Source of the DNA: Leucothrix pacifica | Lineage (GTDB): Bacteria > Pseudomonadota > Gammaproteobacteria > Thiotrichales > Thiotrichaceae | Direction of reading: 5' to 3' | DNA: 64,000 nt | Assembly: GCF_003172875.1 (NCBI RefSeq) | Contig: NZ_QGKM01000010.1 | Coordinates: 36,420-100,419, forward strand | Shown here: one piece after another, positions 38,225 through 47,126 of the stretch | How the letters are laid out: each line of letters opens with the position of its first letter | Numbering within the stretch: the stretch's first letter is position 1 | Translations under genes and position numbers: made by a program | The notes under the pieces: generated by a model | Seen by the model: only the letters and a program-made list of their open reading frames with translations | Told to the model about the DNA's origin: nothing | The model's database searches: none

Positions 38225-39607
38225 ATGATCACTGGTTTTGACTACGGTACATCTAACTGCGCGATGGGTGCGGTGATGCAAACGTCTGACAATAATGCTT
38301 CGATTAATCTACTACCGCTTGATCACGGCAAAGCATTTATGCCTTCAACACTGTATGCACTAGAGCGCGAACTGATCACTGAGTATGTTGGCTTACACAT
38401 TCATGACAAAGCTCAGCAGGAAGATTACGCCCGTTTACGCGCCTCAGCACTGGAGCAAGCACGACGCGTTCGTTTTGATGAAGGCATCGAACCACATGAG
38501 CAAGCACTGTTTTTTGGGCGCGATGCATTCGAGCAATACCTGTCGTTGCCTGAGGAAGGCTACTTCGTCAAATCCCCAAAATCATTTCTGGGCAGCAGTG
38601 GTTTCCGGCCAGAGTTTATTCAGTTTTTTGAAGACATCGTCACCGCAATGATGCAGAGCATCAAGCAGCGGGCAGAGTCATCGTTGCAGGATGATATTAC
38701 GCACACCGTCATTGGTCGTCCGGTCAACTTTCAAGGCTCTTCAGATACTGAAAAAAGCAATCAACAAGCCATAGAAATTCTCACCACGGCAGCCACGCGC
38801 GCTGGCTTTAAAACCATTGAGTTTCTGTTTGAACCGATTGCCGCCGGAATGGACTTTGAAGAGCGACTGGATGAGAATAAAACCGTACTAGTTGTCGATG
38901 TGGGTGGTGGAACCACTGACTGTGCCATGGTGCGCATGGGGCCGGATTACCGACACAATGAGCAACGCGATCAGGATTTTTTAGCGCATAGTGGTGAGCG
39001 AATCGGTGGTAATGATTTAGATATCCAACTCGCTGGTAAGCATTTCATGCCGTTATTTGGTATGAAATCAACGCTGAGAAATGGCTTGGATATGCCCCGG
39101 CAGATTTTTCTGGATGCAGTGAAGACCAATGATGTGGGTGCGCAGGCAAAATTTAATAGCTTGCCGGTAAAACTTCAACTGCAGCAATTAGCTATTGAAA
39201 CGAAACAACCGGAGCTATTAAAACGCTTTATTAAAATGCGCGAAAATGGTCAAAACCAGCAGTTAGTCCGAAGCGCGGAGCAATGCAAAATCGCCCTATC
39301 TGAAGCCACTACAAATAACGTTTTACTGGATTATATTGAGGCGGGTCTTCACTGCGATGTCACCCAGGCTCAATTCGCCGAGGCGATTGCACACCCTCTT
39401 TCGCGTATTGTGGCGCTGATGCAGGAAGCGATAGCGCAAGCGGGATGCCAACCGGATTTGATTTATGTGACGGGTGGTTCAGCCAAGTCTCCGGCAATTC
39501 GTCAGGCGATTGAGGCTACGCTGGGCAATATCGATGTGGTGGATGGAGACCACTTTGGTAGTGTGGCTGCCGGTCTGACAGTTTGGGCGAAGCGGATATT
39601 TGCTTGA
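38225..39607 (+). CDS. yegD: YegD-type Hsp70 family chaperone
   Basis: A 460-residue actin/Hsp70-fold ATPase: phosphate-1 loop TGFDYGTSNCAMG at the N-terminus, phosphate-2 VLVVDVGGGTTDCAMVRMG and adenosine motif IYVTGGSAKSPAIRQAI. It has the ATPase domain only and lacks the DnaK substrate-binding domain, exactly as E. coli YegD. Role: presumed chaperone-like ATPase with unknown clients. Alone between DUF2889 (divergent) and the AraC-type regulator (convergent). Confidence 0.9.
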   Translation: MITGFDYGTSNCAMGAVMQTSDNNASINLLPLDHGKAFMPSTLYALERELITEYVGLHIHDKAQQEDYARLRASALEQARRVRFDEGIEPHEQALFFGRDAFEQYLSLPEEGYFVKSPKSFLGSSGFRPEFIQFFEDIVTAMMQSIKQRAESSLQDDITHTVIGRPVNFQGSSDTEKSNQQAIEILTTAATRAGFKTIEFLFEPIAAGMDFEERLDENKTVLVVDVGGGTTDCAMVRMGPDYRHNEQRDQDFLAHSGERIGGNDLDIQLAGKHFMPLFGMKSTLRNGLDMPRQIFLDAVKTNDVGAQAKFNSLPVKLQLQQLAIETKQPELLKRFIKMRENGQNQQLVRSAEQCKIALSEATTNNVLLDYIEAGLHCDVTQAQFAEAIAHPLSRIVALMQEAIAQAGCQPDLIYVTGGSAKSPAIRQAIEATLGNIDVVDGDHFGSVAAGLTVWAKRIFA

Positions 39608-39706
39608 CCCCTACCTTACTCACGACGAGCACAACCTGAATCCAATCTATTCCAGAGACTTCAGAGCAGTGCGGCAAAACAACGAATATCGACTATAGCC
39701 GCTACC

Positions 39707-40702
39707 TTAGAACTTGTCCCGACGTTTACGCGCTTCACTTGGGCTCATGCCATAATAGTCTTTAAAACTATGACTAAAATGAGTAGCGCTGGCAAACCCA
39801 CATGCCACCGATACATTCACCACTGACGCGTTGCTTTGCCGAAGTAGTTGATGGGCACGAGTTAATCGCAATTCCAGGTAGTAACGCGCGGGCGATGTGT
39901 CCATATATTTCATAAACAGTCGCTCCATCTGGCGGCGTGACAAGTTGACAACATCGGCCAATTGCACCGCGGATAACGGTTCATCGATATGCGTTTCCAT
40001 TAAACTCAGTATCGTTTTGAGTGATTCCGGAAATGTTGGATTACTCGGCAACATCGTCATACTGCCGTCTGCAGATTCTCCCAATACACTGTCCACATTC
40101 AGAATCCCCTCAACACTTCGCATGAGATCTTCACCGGATAATTGCCCGATCAGGCTAAGCATTAAGCCCAGAGTACTAGTCGCACCTGCACTGCTGAAAC
40201 GTTCACGATCTATTACGTAGGGCTTTTTACTGACTTTAACGTCGGGGAATACTTCGCTCATTAATGCGTAGTTTTCCGGGTGGATGGTGCATTCGTAGCC
40301 ATGCATGATGCCAGCTTGGGCGAGGATATAACTGCCGTTCCAGACGCCGCCGATCCGGCATGGTAACCGGGCGGCCTGTTGTAGAATTGACTGCAATCTT
40401 GGCTGGACTTCTAGTTTGGTGCGTAGACCGCCGCAGACTAATAGCACATCTAGTTGTTTTGGGATGATTGATTTTAATGAGCCAGTTACTGCAACATCGA
40501 TATTTAGATCGCTTTTGACAGACTCGCTGTTTTCGCCGTAGAAGGTGAAACTGAAATGCTCGGAATTGCTTAGGAGGTTGGCGGTGACGAGTGCGTCTAC
40601 TGCACCGGTGAAGGCCATCATTGAGAAGTTTTCGAGGAGGATGAAGCCTACTCGCCATTTTTTTTCGGCTCTTTCCTGATTGCTAATTATAGGATGACTC
40701 AC
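39707..40702 (-). CDS. GlxA/GbdR-type transcriptional regulator (DJ-1 plus AraC domains)
   Basis: A 331-residue regulator with an N-terminal DJ-1/PfpI-like domain (about 15-190) and a C-terminal AraC helix-turn-helix pair (about 225-330: VNLSRRQMERLFMKY, VSVACGFASATHFSHSFKD). In the DJ-1 domain the nucleophile-elbow residue, usually Cys, is Trp121 (GGVWNGSY), so the domain is probably a ligand sensor. GbdR, SouR and CdhR, which sense betaine, sarcosine and carnitine, share this layout, and sarcosine oxidase lies 1.1 kb away, so a role there is a reasonable inference. The start is a GTG, only three bases after the stop of an antitoxin remnant in the same frame, and no normal ribosome binding site is visible. 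Confidence 0.85.
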   Translation of the reverse strand: MSHPIISNQERAEKKWRVGFILLENFSMMAFTGAVDALVTANLLSNSEHFSFTFYGENSESVKSDLNIDVAVTGSLKSIIPKQLDVLLVCGGLRTKLEVQPRLQSILQQAARLPCRIGGVWNGSYILAQAGIMHGYECTIHPENYALMSEVFPDVKVSKKPYVIDRERFSSAGATSTLGLMLSLIGQLSGEDLMRSVEGILNVDSVLGESADGSMTMLPSNPTFPESLKTILSLMETHIDEPLSAVQLADVVNLSRRQMERLFMKYMDTSPARYYLELRLTRAHQLLRQSNASVVNVSVACGFASATHFSHSFKDYYGMSPSEARKRRDKF

Positions 40703-40705
40703 ACT

Positions 40706-40798
40706 TCACACGCTTTTAATCGGTCCAGGATATTGAGCAACCTGCTCTAGCAAGCGGGACAGGTACGTTTTAGCTTCGTGGATGTTGATGGTTTGCAT
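40706..40798 (-). pseudogene. truncated Phd/YefM-type antitoxin remnant
   Basis: Thirty codons beginning MQTINIHEAKTYLSRLLEQV, an unmistakable N-terminus of the Phd/YefM antitoxin family (DNA-binding end), and then diverging and stopping at TGA. A full antitoxin is about 75-85 residues; the toxin-binding half and any partner toxin are missing. It is in the same frame as the AraC-type regulator that begins three bases later. A 13-bp palindrome lies 14 bases upstream, as expected of an antitoxin operator. Confidence 0.75.
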
Positions 40799-40811
40799 AA
40801 TAAACACCATT

Positions 40812-40824
40812 TAAACTAAGTTTA
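40812..40824. promoter_or_regulatory. palindrome upstream of the antitoxin remnant
   Basis: TAAACTAAGTTTA is a perfect palindrome 14 bases before the ATG of the Phd remnant. It may be the surviving operator of the lost toxin-antitoxin locus and now sits in the promoter region of the AraC-type regulator. Confidence 0.4.
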
Positions 40825-40912
40825 GTCTGGCAATATCAAAAACACAAATCTCTGATTTCTGACTGAGAGCGTTTCAGGTCAACGCAATTACATCTTATGT
40901 GGGCGCCCAACA

Positions 40913-40941
40913 TTGACATAGCAACACCTAAACACTATCTT
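40913..40941 (+). promoter_or_regulatory. sigma-70 promoter of the AbrB/PIN toxin-antitoxin operon
   Basis: TTGACA (40913-40918), a 17-base spacer and TATCTT (40936-40941): a consensus -35, ideal spacing and a -10 with four of six matches, 39 bases before the GTG start of the antitoxin gene. Confidence 0.75.
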
Positions 40942-40962
40942 AAAGTTAGAAATTCCAACTTT
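40942..40962. promoter_or_regulatory. operator of the AbrB/PIN toxin-antitoxin operon
   Basis: AAAGTTAGAA-A-TTCCAACTTT: ten-base arms with nine complementary positions, immediately after the -10 box and covering the expected transcript start. This is the usual place for autorepression by a VapBC-type antitoxin or toxin-antitoxin complex. Confidence 0.65.
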
Positions 40963-40979
40963 CCAACGAGGTATCTATA

Positions 40980-41252
40980 GTGTCTCATGTACAAGTCAAA
41001 CAAAAATATCAGGTAACCATTCCTCTAGCGATACGAAAAAAAATATCACTGCATGAGGGTGACATGCTTGAAGCAGTAGAAAGAGATGGGCTGATTATTT
41101 TAATCCCAAAAAAGCTCACCCAAAAGCTACCTGCAGCTAATGCCAAGCCTTCCTTAATGTCCTTAGTCGGAGCGAATGAAGGCAGCGGCCTCTATGAGTC
41201 AAGCAAAGACATTGACCAAACTATTCAAGAGTTGCGAAACGAATGGCAATAG
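40980..41252 (+). CDS. AbrB/MazE-type antitoxin (VapB-like)
   Basis: Ninety residues starting at a GTG. The N-terminal half is a swapped-hairpin AbrB DNA-binding domain (VQVKQKYQVTIPLAIRKKI, LHEGDMLEAVERDG) and the C-terminal part is a flexible tail ending in DIDQTIQELRNEWQ that should wrap the toxin. It overlaps the toxin start by ten bases, the normal antitoxin-first order. A strong promoter and a dyad operator precede it. Expected to neutralise the PIN toxin and repress its own operon. Confidence 0.9.
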   Translation: MSHVQVKQKYQVTIPLAIRKKISLHEGDMLEAVERDGLIILIPKKLTQKLPAANAKPSLMSLVGANEGSGLYESSKDIDQTIQELRNEWQ

Positions 41253-41680
41253 AAACTATCACCAAAAAAGTCTATTTCGATACCAATGTATTGATCTATT
41301 TAATTGAAAACCATCCGGATTATCACGACAAAATTGTCTCGCTGATCGCAGAATTGGATGAGTTGGATTGCACGGTCATTACATCCGAACTGACGCTTGC
41401 TGAGTGCTTGGTTAAACCTTTTGCTGAAGATGATGAACAGTCACAAGCGGTTTATAAAGATAGTATAAAAAACTCTGATTTTTTGAAGGTTAAGCCGGTC
41501 AGCAAAAAGGTATTAATTGAAGCGGCTCGTTTGCGGTCTGTTTTTAAAAACAAACTGCCCGACTCGATTCACCTTGCGACCGCATTAGAATCAGGCTGTG
41601 ATGTTTTTGTGGGTAATGATAAAAAGATTAAGGCTGGTGATGCTATCGGACTGATTGTTCTGGACTCGTACACGGCCTAG
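41243..41680 (+). CDS. PIN-domain ribonuclease toxin (VapC-like)
   Basis: A 145-residue PIN nuclease, complete with the acidic metal-binding set: Asp13 (YFDTNVLIYL), Glu54 (LTLAECLV), Asp107 (LPDSIHLATAL) and Asp126 (VGNDKK). VapC-type toxins are Mg-dependent ribonucleases that cut tRNA or rRNA. All catalytic residues are intact, so the module is probably functional. It sits between the GbdR-type regulator and the sarcosine oxidase operon, apparently inserted between a regulator and its target. Confidence 0.9.
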   Translation: MAIETITKKVYFDTNVLIYLIENHPDYHDKIVSLIAELDELDCTVITSELTLAECLVKPFAEDDEQSQAVYKDSIKNSDFLKVKPVSKKVLIEAARLRSVFKNKLPDSIHLATALESGCDVFVGNDKKIKAGDAIGLIVLDSYTA

Positions 41681-41831
41681 TGACCACAAGGATTAGTATT
41701 TATTTGATGCTCCCTACATAGGCTTCAAATATCGCAAAATAAAAACAAAGCGTCGCAAAAAAACAATTCCAACACCTTCCCCAATGCTAACATATCCCCC
41801 AATATCATCGCGCAACTAGAGGAGCTCCGCC

Positions 41832-43085
41832 ATGCAGCGATATTCCGGGTTCGGGCTGGTCAAACACGCCCTTAGCTATCATGAAAACTGGCAGCGCGTC
41901 TGGCGCAACCCTACCCCAAAAGCCAAATACGACGTGATTATCGTTGGCGGTGGCGGACACGGCTTAGCAACCGCCTACTACCTCGCTAAAGTCCATAACA
42001 TCACCAATGTGGCAGTGGTTGAAAAAGGCTATCTCGGTGGTGGAAACACAGCTCGAAACACCACCATCGTTCGCTCCAACTATCTATGGGATGAAGCGGC
42101 ACACCTCTACGAACACGCGATGAAACTTTGGGAAGGCTTATCCCAAGACTTAAACTACAACGTCATGTTTTCCCAACGCGGCGTACTCAACCTCGGCCAC
42201 ACACTACAAGACATGCGCGACATCAACCGCCGCGTGAACGCCAACCGCTTAAACGGCATTGATGGCGAAGTACTGGATGCGCAAGGCGTTAAAGAAATCG
42301 AGCCAATGATGGACTGCTCCGACCGTCCACGTTATCCGGTGATGGGCGCATCATGGCAACCTCGCGCCGGTGTTGCACGACACGATGCGGTAGCTTGGGG
42401 ATATGCCCGTGCCGCAGATGCATTAGGTGTCGATCTGTTTCAGCAATGCGAAGTGACCGGCTTTTTAAAAGAAGACGGCGCAGCAGTAGGCGTTGTCACC
42501 AAACAACAAGGTGACATCAAAGCAGATCGCATTGGTTGCGTGGTGGCGGGTAACTCAGGTGTTGTCGCTAATATGGCAGGCTTCCGTTTGCCAGTGGAAT
42601 CACACCCGCTACAAGCACTAGTCTCCGAACCAATCAAACCGATTTTGAACACTGTCACTATGTCCAATGCCGTGCATGGCTATGTGTCGCAATCCGACAA
42701 AGGTGATTTGGTGATCGGCGCGGGGATTGATGGTTATTTGGGTTACGGCCAGCGCGGTTCCTACAGCACTATCGAGCACAATATTCAGGCCATCGTCGAG
42801 CTATTCCCATGTTTTAGTCGTGTGCGCATGAATCGTCAATGGGGCGGTATTGTTGACACCACGGCGGATGCTTGCCCGATTATCTCTGCCACACCCATTG
42901 AGAATTTATTCTTCAATTGCGGCTGGGGAACTGGCGGATTTAAAGCCACGCCGGGCTCTGGCCACACCTTCGCTGAGACGCTTGCCAAAGGCGAAGCCAG
43001 CGACTTGGCGAAGCCATTCTCCATGTTCCGTTTCCACGACGGCGCACTCATTGACGAGCACGGCGCTGCCGGCGTTGCCCACTAA
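41832..43085 (+). CDS. soxB: sarcosine oxidase beta subunit
   Basis: Catalytic subunit of heterotetrameric sarcosine oxidase, which oxidatively demethylates sarcosine to glycine, passing the one-carbon unit to tetrahydrofolate and producing H2O2. The 417-residue protein has the N-terminal FAD-binding [20 protein letters not shown], a covalent-flavin-type VRSNYLWD region, and near the C-terminus [24 protein letters not shown] lies upstream of the ATG. First gene of the soxBDAG operon; the symbol also denotes the unrelated thiosulfohydrolase at 33.3 kb. Confidence 0.93.
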   Translation: MQRYSGFGLVKHALSYHENWQRVWRNPTPKAKYDVIIVGGGGHGLATAYYLAKVHNITNVAVVEKGYLGGGNTARNTTIVRSNYLWDEAAHLYEHAMKLWEGLSQDLNYNVMFSQRGVLNLGHTLQDMRDINRRVNANRLNGIDGEVLDAQGVKEIEPMMDCSDRPRYPVMGASWQPRAGVARHDAVAWGYARAADALGVDLFQQCEVTGFLKEDGAAVGVVTKQQGDIKADRIGCVVAGNSGVVANMAGFRLPVESHPLQALVSEPIKPILNTVTMSNAVHGYVSQSDKGDLVIGAGIDGYLGYGQRGSYSTIEHNIQAIVELFPCFSRVRMNRQWGGIVDTTADACPIISATPIENLFFNCGWGTGGFKATPGSGHTFAETLAKGEASDLAKPFSMFRFHDGALIDEHGAAGVAH

Positions 43086-43099
43086 GGTCGAGGTTTATT

Positions 43100-43396
43100 A
43101 TGTTTTATATTTATTGTCCTTACTGCGAAGAACACCGTGAGGAAGAAGAGTTTCACGCCGCTGGCGAAGCGCACATTCCACGCCCGTTAGATCCGGATGC
43201 CTGCACGGATGAAGAGTGGGGTGAATACTTGTTTTTCCGCACAAATCCACGCGGCCTGCACCATGAGTTGTGGGTACACGGTGTTGGTTGTCGCAAATAC
43301 TTTAATATCACTCGCGACACGCAGACGTATGAGATTAAAGAAACCTACAAAATTGGTACCAAACCCCAGTTCACTCGTGCGGAGGAGAACGCCTGA
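43100..43396 (+). CDS. soxD: sarcosine oxidase delta subunit
   Basis: A 98-residue zinc-binding subunit. FYIYCPYCEEHREEEEF supplies the N-terminal CPxC zinc ligands and further on HHELWVHGVGCRKYFNITRD gives the His/Cys pair. It starts 14 bases past soxB and its stop overlaps the soxA ATG by one base (TGATG). Confidence 0.93.
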   Translation: MFYIYCPYCEEHREEEEFHAAGEAHIPRPLDPDACTDEEWGEYLFFRTNPRGLHHELWVHGVGCRKYFNITRDTQTYEIKETYKIGTKPQFTRAEENA

Positions 43397-46300
43397 TGAC
43401 ACAGATAAATCGCCTCCCTTCCGGCGGTCGCATTGACCGTGCGCAAAGCATCAGCTTTAGTTACAACGGCAAAACCTACACCGGCATGCAGGGTGACACC
43501 GTTGCTTCTGCCCTACTCGCTAATGGCGTGGATATTGTTGGCCGCAGCTTTAAATACAGTCGCCCACGTGGAATTATGGCTGCGGGTGCTGAAGAGCCCA
43601 ATGCCCTATTACAGCTAGGTGCAACCGAAGCCACCCAAACGCCAAATGTGCGTGCTACACAGCAAGATCTGTTTGAAGGCTTGGTCGCCAGTGCCACCAA
43701 CGGCTGGCCAAATGCTGACAACGATATGATGAGCTTAGTCGGCAAATTGGGCGGTCGCGCAATGCCGCCGGGTTTTTACTACAAGACTTTTATGTATCCG
43801 CAATCGATGTGGGAAACCTACGAAAAATTCATTCGTAAAGCCGCTGGTTTTGGACGTAGCTCGCTAGAGTCCGACGTTGATATTTACGACAACATCAACC
43901 AACACGCCGATGTATTAATCGTTGGTGGTGGCCCTGCGGGTTTAAGCGCTGCATTGGCTGCTGCGCAAAGTGGCGCACGTGTGATACTGGCTGATGAGCA
44001 ATCTGAATTTGGTGGCTCACTGCTTCACAGCTCGGCACAAATCAATATGCTTCCTGCTGCGGATTGGGTAAAAGATACCGTTGCCGAACTAAGCACTTAC
44101 GACAACGTTATTTTGCTGCCTCGCTCAACCGTCAATGGTTATCACGACCACAACTTCCTAACGATTCATGAACGTTGTTCTGATCATTTAGGTGACCGCT
44201 CGCCACTCGGTAAAGTCCGCCAGCGGATGCATCGGATACGTGCGAAGTGGGTGGTTTTGGCTACCGGTGCGCATGAACGTCCTTTGGTATTTGCGAACAA
44301 TGATTTACCAGGTGTGATGCTTGCTTCGGCGGTTTCAACCTATGTACGACGCTACGCAGTCGCACCCGGCTCGAAACTCGTGTTAATGACGACCAACGAT
44401 TATGCCTACCAAAGCGCATTTGACTGGGCAGATGCAGGCCGTGAAGTGGTTGCGATTGTCGATACGCGTACCAATCCTGATAGCGAATGCGTATTTGTCG
44501 CAAAGTCGCGTGGCATTAAAGTCATTACTGGCACTGCTGTTATCGAAGCCAAAGGCAGCAAACGCGTCACCGGCGCAATGATTGCACCGCTCAATGAAAC
44601 CGGTGATCAACTCACGGGCGATGCGCAGTTACTGGAGTGCGACTTAATCGCTAGTTCCGGCGGTTGGAGCCCTGCGATTCATTTGTCTTGCCACACTGGC
44701 AGCCGTCCGGTTTGGAGTGACGAGGCAGTTGGCTTCCTACCCGGCGACACCATTCAAAAACAACTCACCGCTGGCGCAGTCAATGGCAGCTACTCGCTGG
44801 ATGCCTGTTTAAAAGAAGGCACTGAGCAAGGCTTAGCCGCTGCGCGTAATGCAGGTTTTGAGGTTGAAGACGTTGTCATGCCGGTCTCCGCGCCTGTCAG
44901 TGAAGGCAAGCCAATGGCTCTCTTCCACATCCCTCACAGCAAAGCCACCAGCCGGGCGCCAAAGCAATTTGTGGATTTCCAAAATGATGTGACAGCTGCA
45001 GCGATTGAACTGGCCACCCGCGAAGGTTTTGAATCCATTGAGCACGTCAAGCGATACACTGCGATGGGTTTTGGAACGGATCAGGGTAAAACCGGAAACA
45101 TCAATGGCATGGCGATTGCCGCCAAGTCGATGGATAAAAGCATTCCGGAAACCGGCACCACCATCTTCCGCCCTAACTACACGCCTGTGACCTTCGGCGC
45201 GATTGTCGGACGTAATTGCGGTGATTTATTTGATCCGGAGCGTTACACCGCAATCCATCGCTGGCATATCGAGAACGGCGCAAAGTTTGAGGATGTCGGC
45301 CAATGGAAACGCCCGTGGTATTACCCAAAATCGGGCGAAAGTATGCAGGACACGTTAAACCGCGAATGCAAAGCGACTCGCGAAAGTGTTGGTCTTCTGG
45401 ACGCTTCCACGCTGGGTAAAATTGATATTCAAGGTAAAGACGCGCGTGAATTTTTAGGACGTGTTTACACCAATGCCTGGGCGAAATTAGCCGTTGGTAA
45501 ATGTCGCTACGGCTTGATGTGTGGCGAAGATGGCATGGTGTTTGATGACGGTGTCACCGCTTGTTTGGGTGAGAATCATTTCTTAATGACCACCACTACT
45601 GGTGGCGCGGCTCGTGTTTTGTCTTGGTTGGAAATTTACCATCAAACCGAATGGCCAGAGATGGAAGTGTATTTCAACTCTGTCACGGATCATTGGTCAA
45701 CCGCCACGATCTCAGGACCAAATGCGCGCAAGGTCATGGAAAAACTCACCAGTGATATTGATCTGGATGGTGAAGCGTTTAAGTTTATGGACTGGCGCTC
45801 TGGCACAGTTGCAGGTGTTCCGGCGCGGGTGTTCCGCATTTCCTTTACCGGCGAATTGTCATACGAGGTCAACGTGCAAGCCAACTACGGCATGGCCGTT
45901 TGGGAAGCAATTATGGAAGCCGGTGCAGAGTTTAATATCACCCCTTACGGCACCGAAACCATGCACGTATTGCGCGCGGAGAAAGGCTTTATCATTGTAG
46001 GACAAGACACCGATGGCTCAGTGCACCCTTATGACTTGGATCACGGCTGGGCGGTCGCCAATCAGAAGCCATTTAGCTTTATCGGCAAACGCGGCATGGC
46101 ACGAGCAGACTGTGTTCGCCCGAACCGCAAGCAACTGGTCGGCCTGAAACCTAAAGATCCAGAGGCAGTCATTCCGGAAGGAGCACAGGCGGTTAACGAT
46201 CCTGAACAAGCCATTCCAATGGAAATGCTGGGGCATGTCACCTCCAGTTATTACAGTGCCAACCTCGGCCACTCGATTGCCATGGGTATGATTAAAAACG

Positions 46301-46416
46301 GTCTGAATCGCATGGGTGAGTCAGTGTTTTACCCGCTAGCCGATGGCCGTGTGATTGAAGCGGAAATCTGCAGCCCTGTATTCTACGATCCTAAAGGAGA
46401 ACGCCAACGTGTCTAA
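43396..46416 (+). CDS. soxA: sarcosine oxidase alpha subunit
   Basis: The large 1006-residue subunit. It has an N-terminal 2Fe-2S-ferredoxin-like fold lacking the cluster (GKTYTGMQGDTVASALLANG), a FAD/NAD-binding region (VLIVGGGPAGLSAALAAAQS; VLATGAHERPLVFANNDLPG), and a C-terminal aminomethyltransferase-like domain that binds tetrahydrofolate (YTNAWAKLAVGKCRYGLM; GELSYEVNV; RAEKGFIIVGQDTDG). Length and domain order are standard. It overlaps soxD by one base and soxG by eight. Confidence 0.94.
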   Translation: MTQINRLPSGGRIDRAQSISFSYNGKTYTGMQGDTVASALLANGVDIVGRSFKYSRPRGIMAAGAEEPNALLQLGATEATQTPNVRATQQDLFEGLVASATNGWPNADNDMMSLVGKLGGRAMPPGFYYKTFMYPQSMWETYEKFIRKAAGFGRSSLESDVDIYDNINQHADVLIVGGGPAGLSAALAAAQSGARVILADEQSEFGGSLLHSSAQINMLPAADWVKDTVAELSTYDNVILLPRSTVNGYHDHNFLTIHERCSDHLGDRSPLGKVRQRMHRIRAKWVVLATGAHERPLVFANNDLPGVMLASAVSTYVRRYAVAPGSKLVLMTTNDYAYQSAFDWADAGREVVAIVDTRTNPDSECVFVAKSRGIKVITGTAVIEAKGSKRVTGAMIAPLNETGDQLTGDAQLLECDLIASSGGWSPAIHLSCHTGSRPVWSDEAVGFLPGDTIQKQLTAGAVNGSYSLDACLKEGTEQGLAAARNAGFEVEDVVMPVSAPVSEGKPMALFHIPHSKATSRAPKQFVDFQNDVTAAAIELATREGFESIEHVKRYTAMGFGTDQGKTGNINGMAIAAKSMDKSIPETGTTIFRPNYTPVTFGAIVGRNCGDLFDPERYTAIHRWHIENGAKFEDVGQWKRPWYYPKSGESMQDTLNRECKATRESVGLLDASTLGKIDIQGKDAREFLGRVYTNAWAKLAVGKCRYGLMCGEDGMVFDDGVTACLGENHFLMTTTTGGAARVLSWLEIYHQTEWPEMEVYFNSVTDHWSTATISGPNARKVMEKLTSDIDLDGEAFKFMDWRSGTVAGVPARVFRISFTGELSYEVNVQANYGMAVWEAIMEAGAEFNITPYGTETMHVLRAEKGFIIVGQDTDGSVHPYDLDHGWAVANQKPFSFIGKRGMARADCVRPNRKQLVGLKPKDPEAVIPEGAQAVNDPEQAIPMEMLGHVTSSYYSANLGHSIAMGMIKNGLNRMGESVFYPLADGRVIEAEICSPVFYDPKGERQRV

Positions 46417-47086
46417 TACCACTACACAAACGGATGCGACGGATACCTCGCAAAACATCGTTCAGATGAATCAAATTCCGGCAGATGCTAGCGTCCGTGC
46501 GGAAAGCCCTCTGTATCACGCAGACCTGAAAACAGTTGCCGAGCAAGGTACTCAGGATGCTGGCATTGTATTGCAGGAGCTGGCCTTACTGGATCATTTA
46601 GTGCTGCGTGGCAGCGTGGATAATGCGGCGTTTACCACAGGTGTCGAGTCGGCACTGGGTATGGTATTACCTGCCAACCTGCAAAGTGCCGAGCATGAAG
46701 GCCGCGTAATTCGCTGGATCTCGCCGGATGAATGGCTGGTGACAACGGCTGGCGGCATGGGCTTTGAGCTGGAGCAGCAACTACGCGAGGCTATGGGTGA
46801 GACGCATTTTGCGATAGTGAATGTGTCTGGTGGTCAGACGGTGATTACTGTGGAAGGCGCGGATGCTGAGGAAATGCTGAAGAAGTGTACGCCTTATGAT
46901 ATTCATATCAGTCATATGCCGGTGGGTAAGGTGGTGACGTCGCTGTTTGGGAAATCTCAGGCGGTGATTCGCCGGACGGGTGAGCAGGGATTTGAGCTGG
47001 TGATTCGGCGGAGTTTTGCGGATTATTGCTGGCTTTGGTTGCAGGATGCTTCGGGGGAGTTTGGGTTTTCGGTTAAAGAGAGCTAA
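46409..47086 (+). CDS. soxG: sarcosine oxidase gamma subunit
   Basis: A 225-residue small subunit with the aminomethyltransferase-like fold. The GTG at 46409, preceded by AAAGGAGAACG and overlapping the soxA stop, is chosen over an ATG 54 bases upstream that lies deep inside soxA. Family features: WISPDEWLVTT, VNVSGGQTVITVEG, and C-terminal FELVIRRSFADYCWLWLQDA. Completes the tetramer. No glyA, purU or folate gene follows, unlike in many sox operons; the next gene is convergent. Confidence 0.9.
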   Translation: MSNTTTQTDATDTSQNIVQMNQIPADASVRAESPLYHADLKTVAEQGTQDAGIVLQELALLDHLVLRGSVDNAAFTTGVESALGMVLPANLQSAEHEGRVIRWISPDEWLVTTAGGMGFELEQQLREAMGETHFAIVNVSGGQTVITVEGADAEEMLKKCTPYDIHISHMPVGKVVTSLFGKSQAVIRRTGEQGFELVIRRSFADYCWLWLQDASGEFGFSVKES

Positions 47087-47126
47087 GCCAAGCCCCTCTT
47101 TATGAGTAGAAGCTGAAACTGAAATG

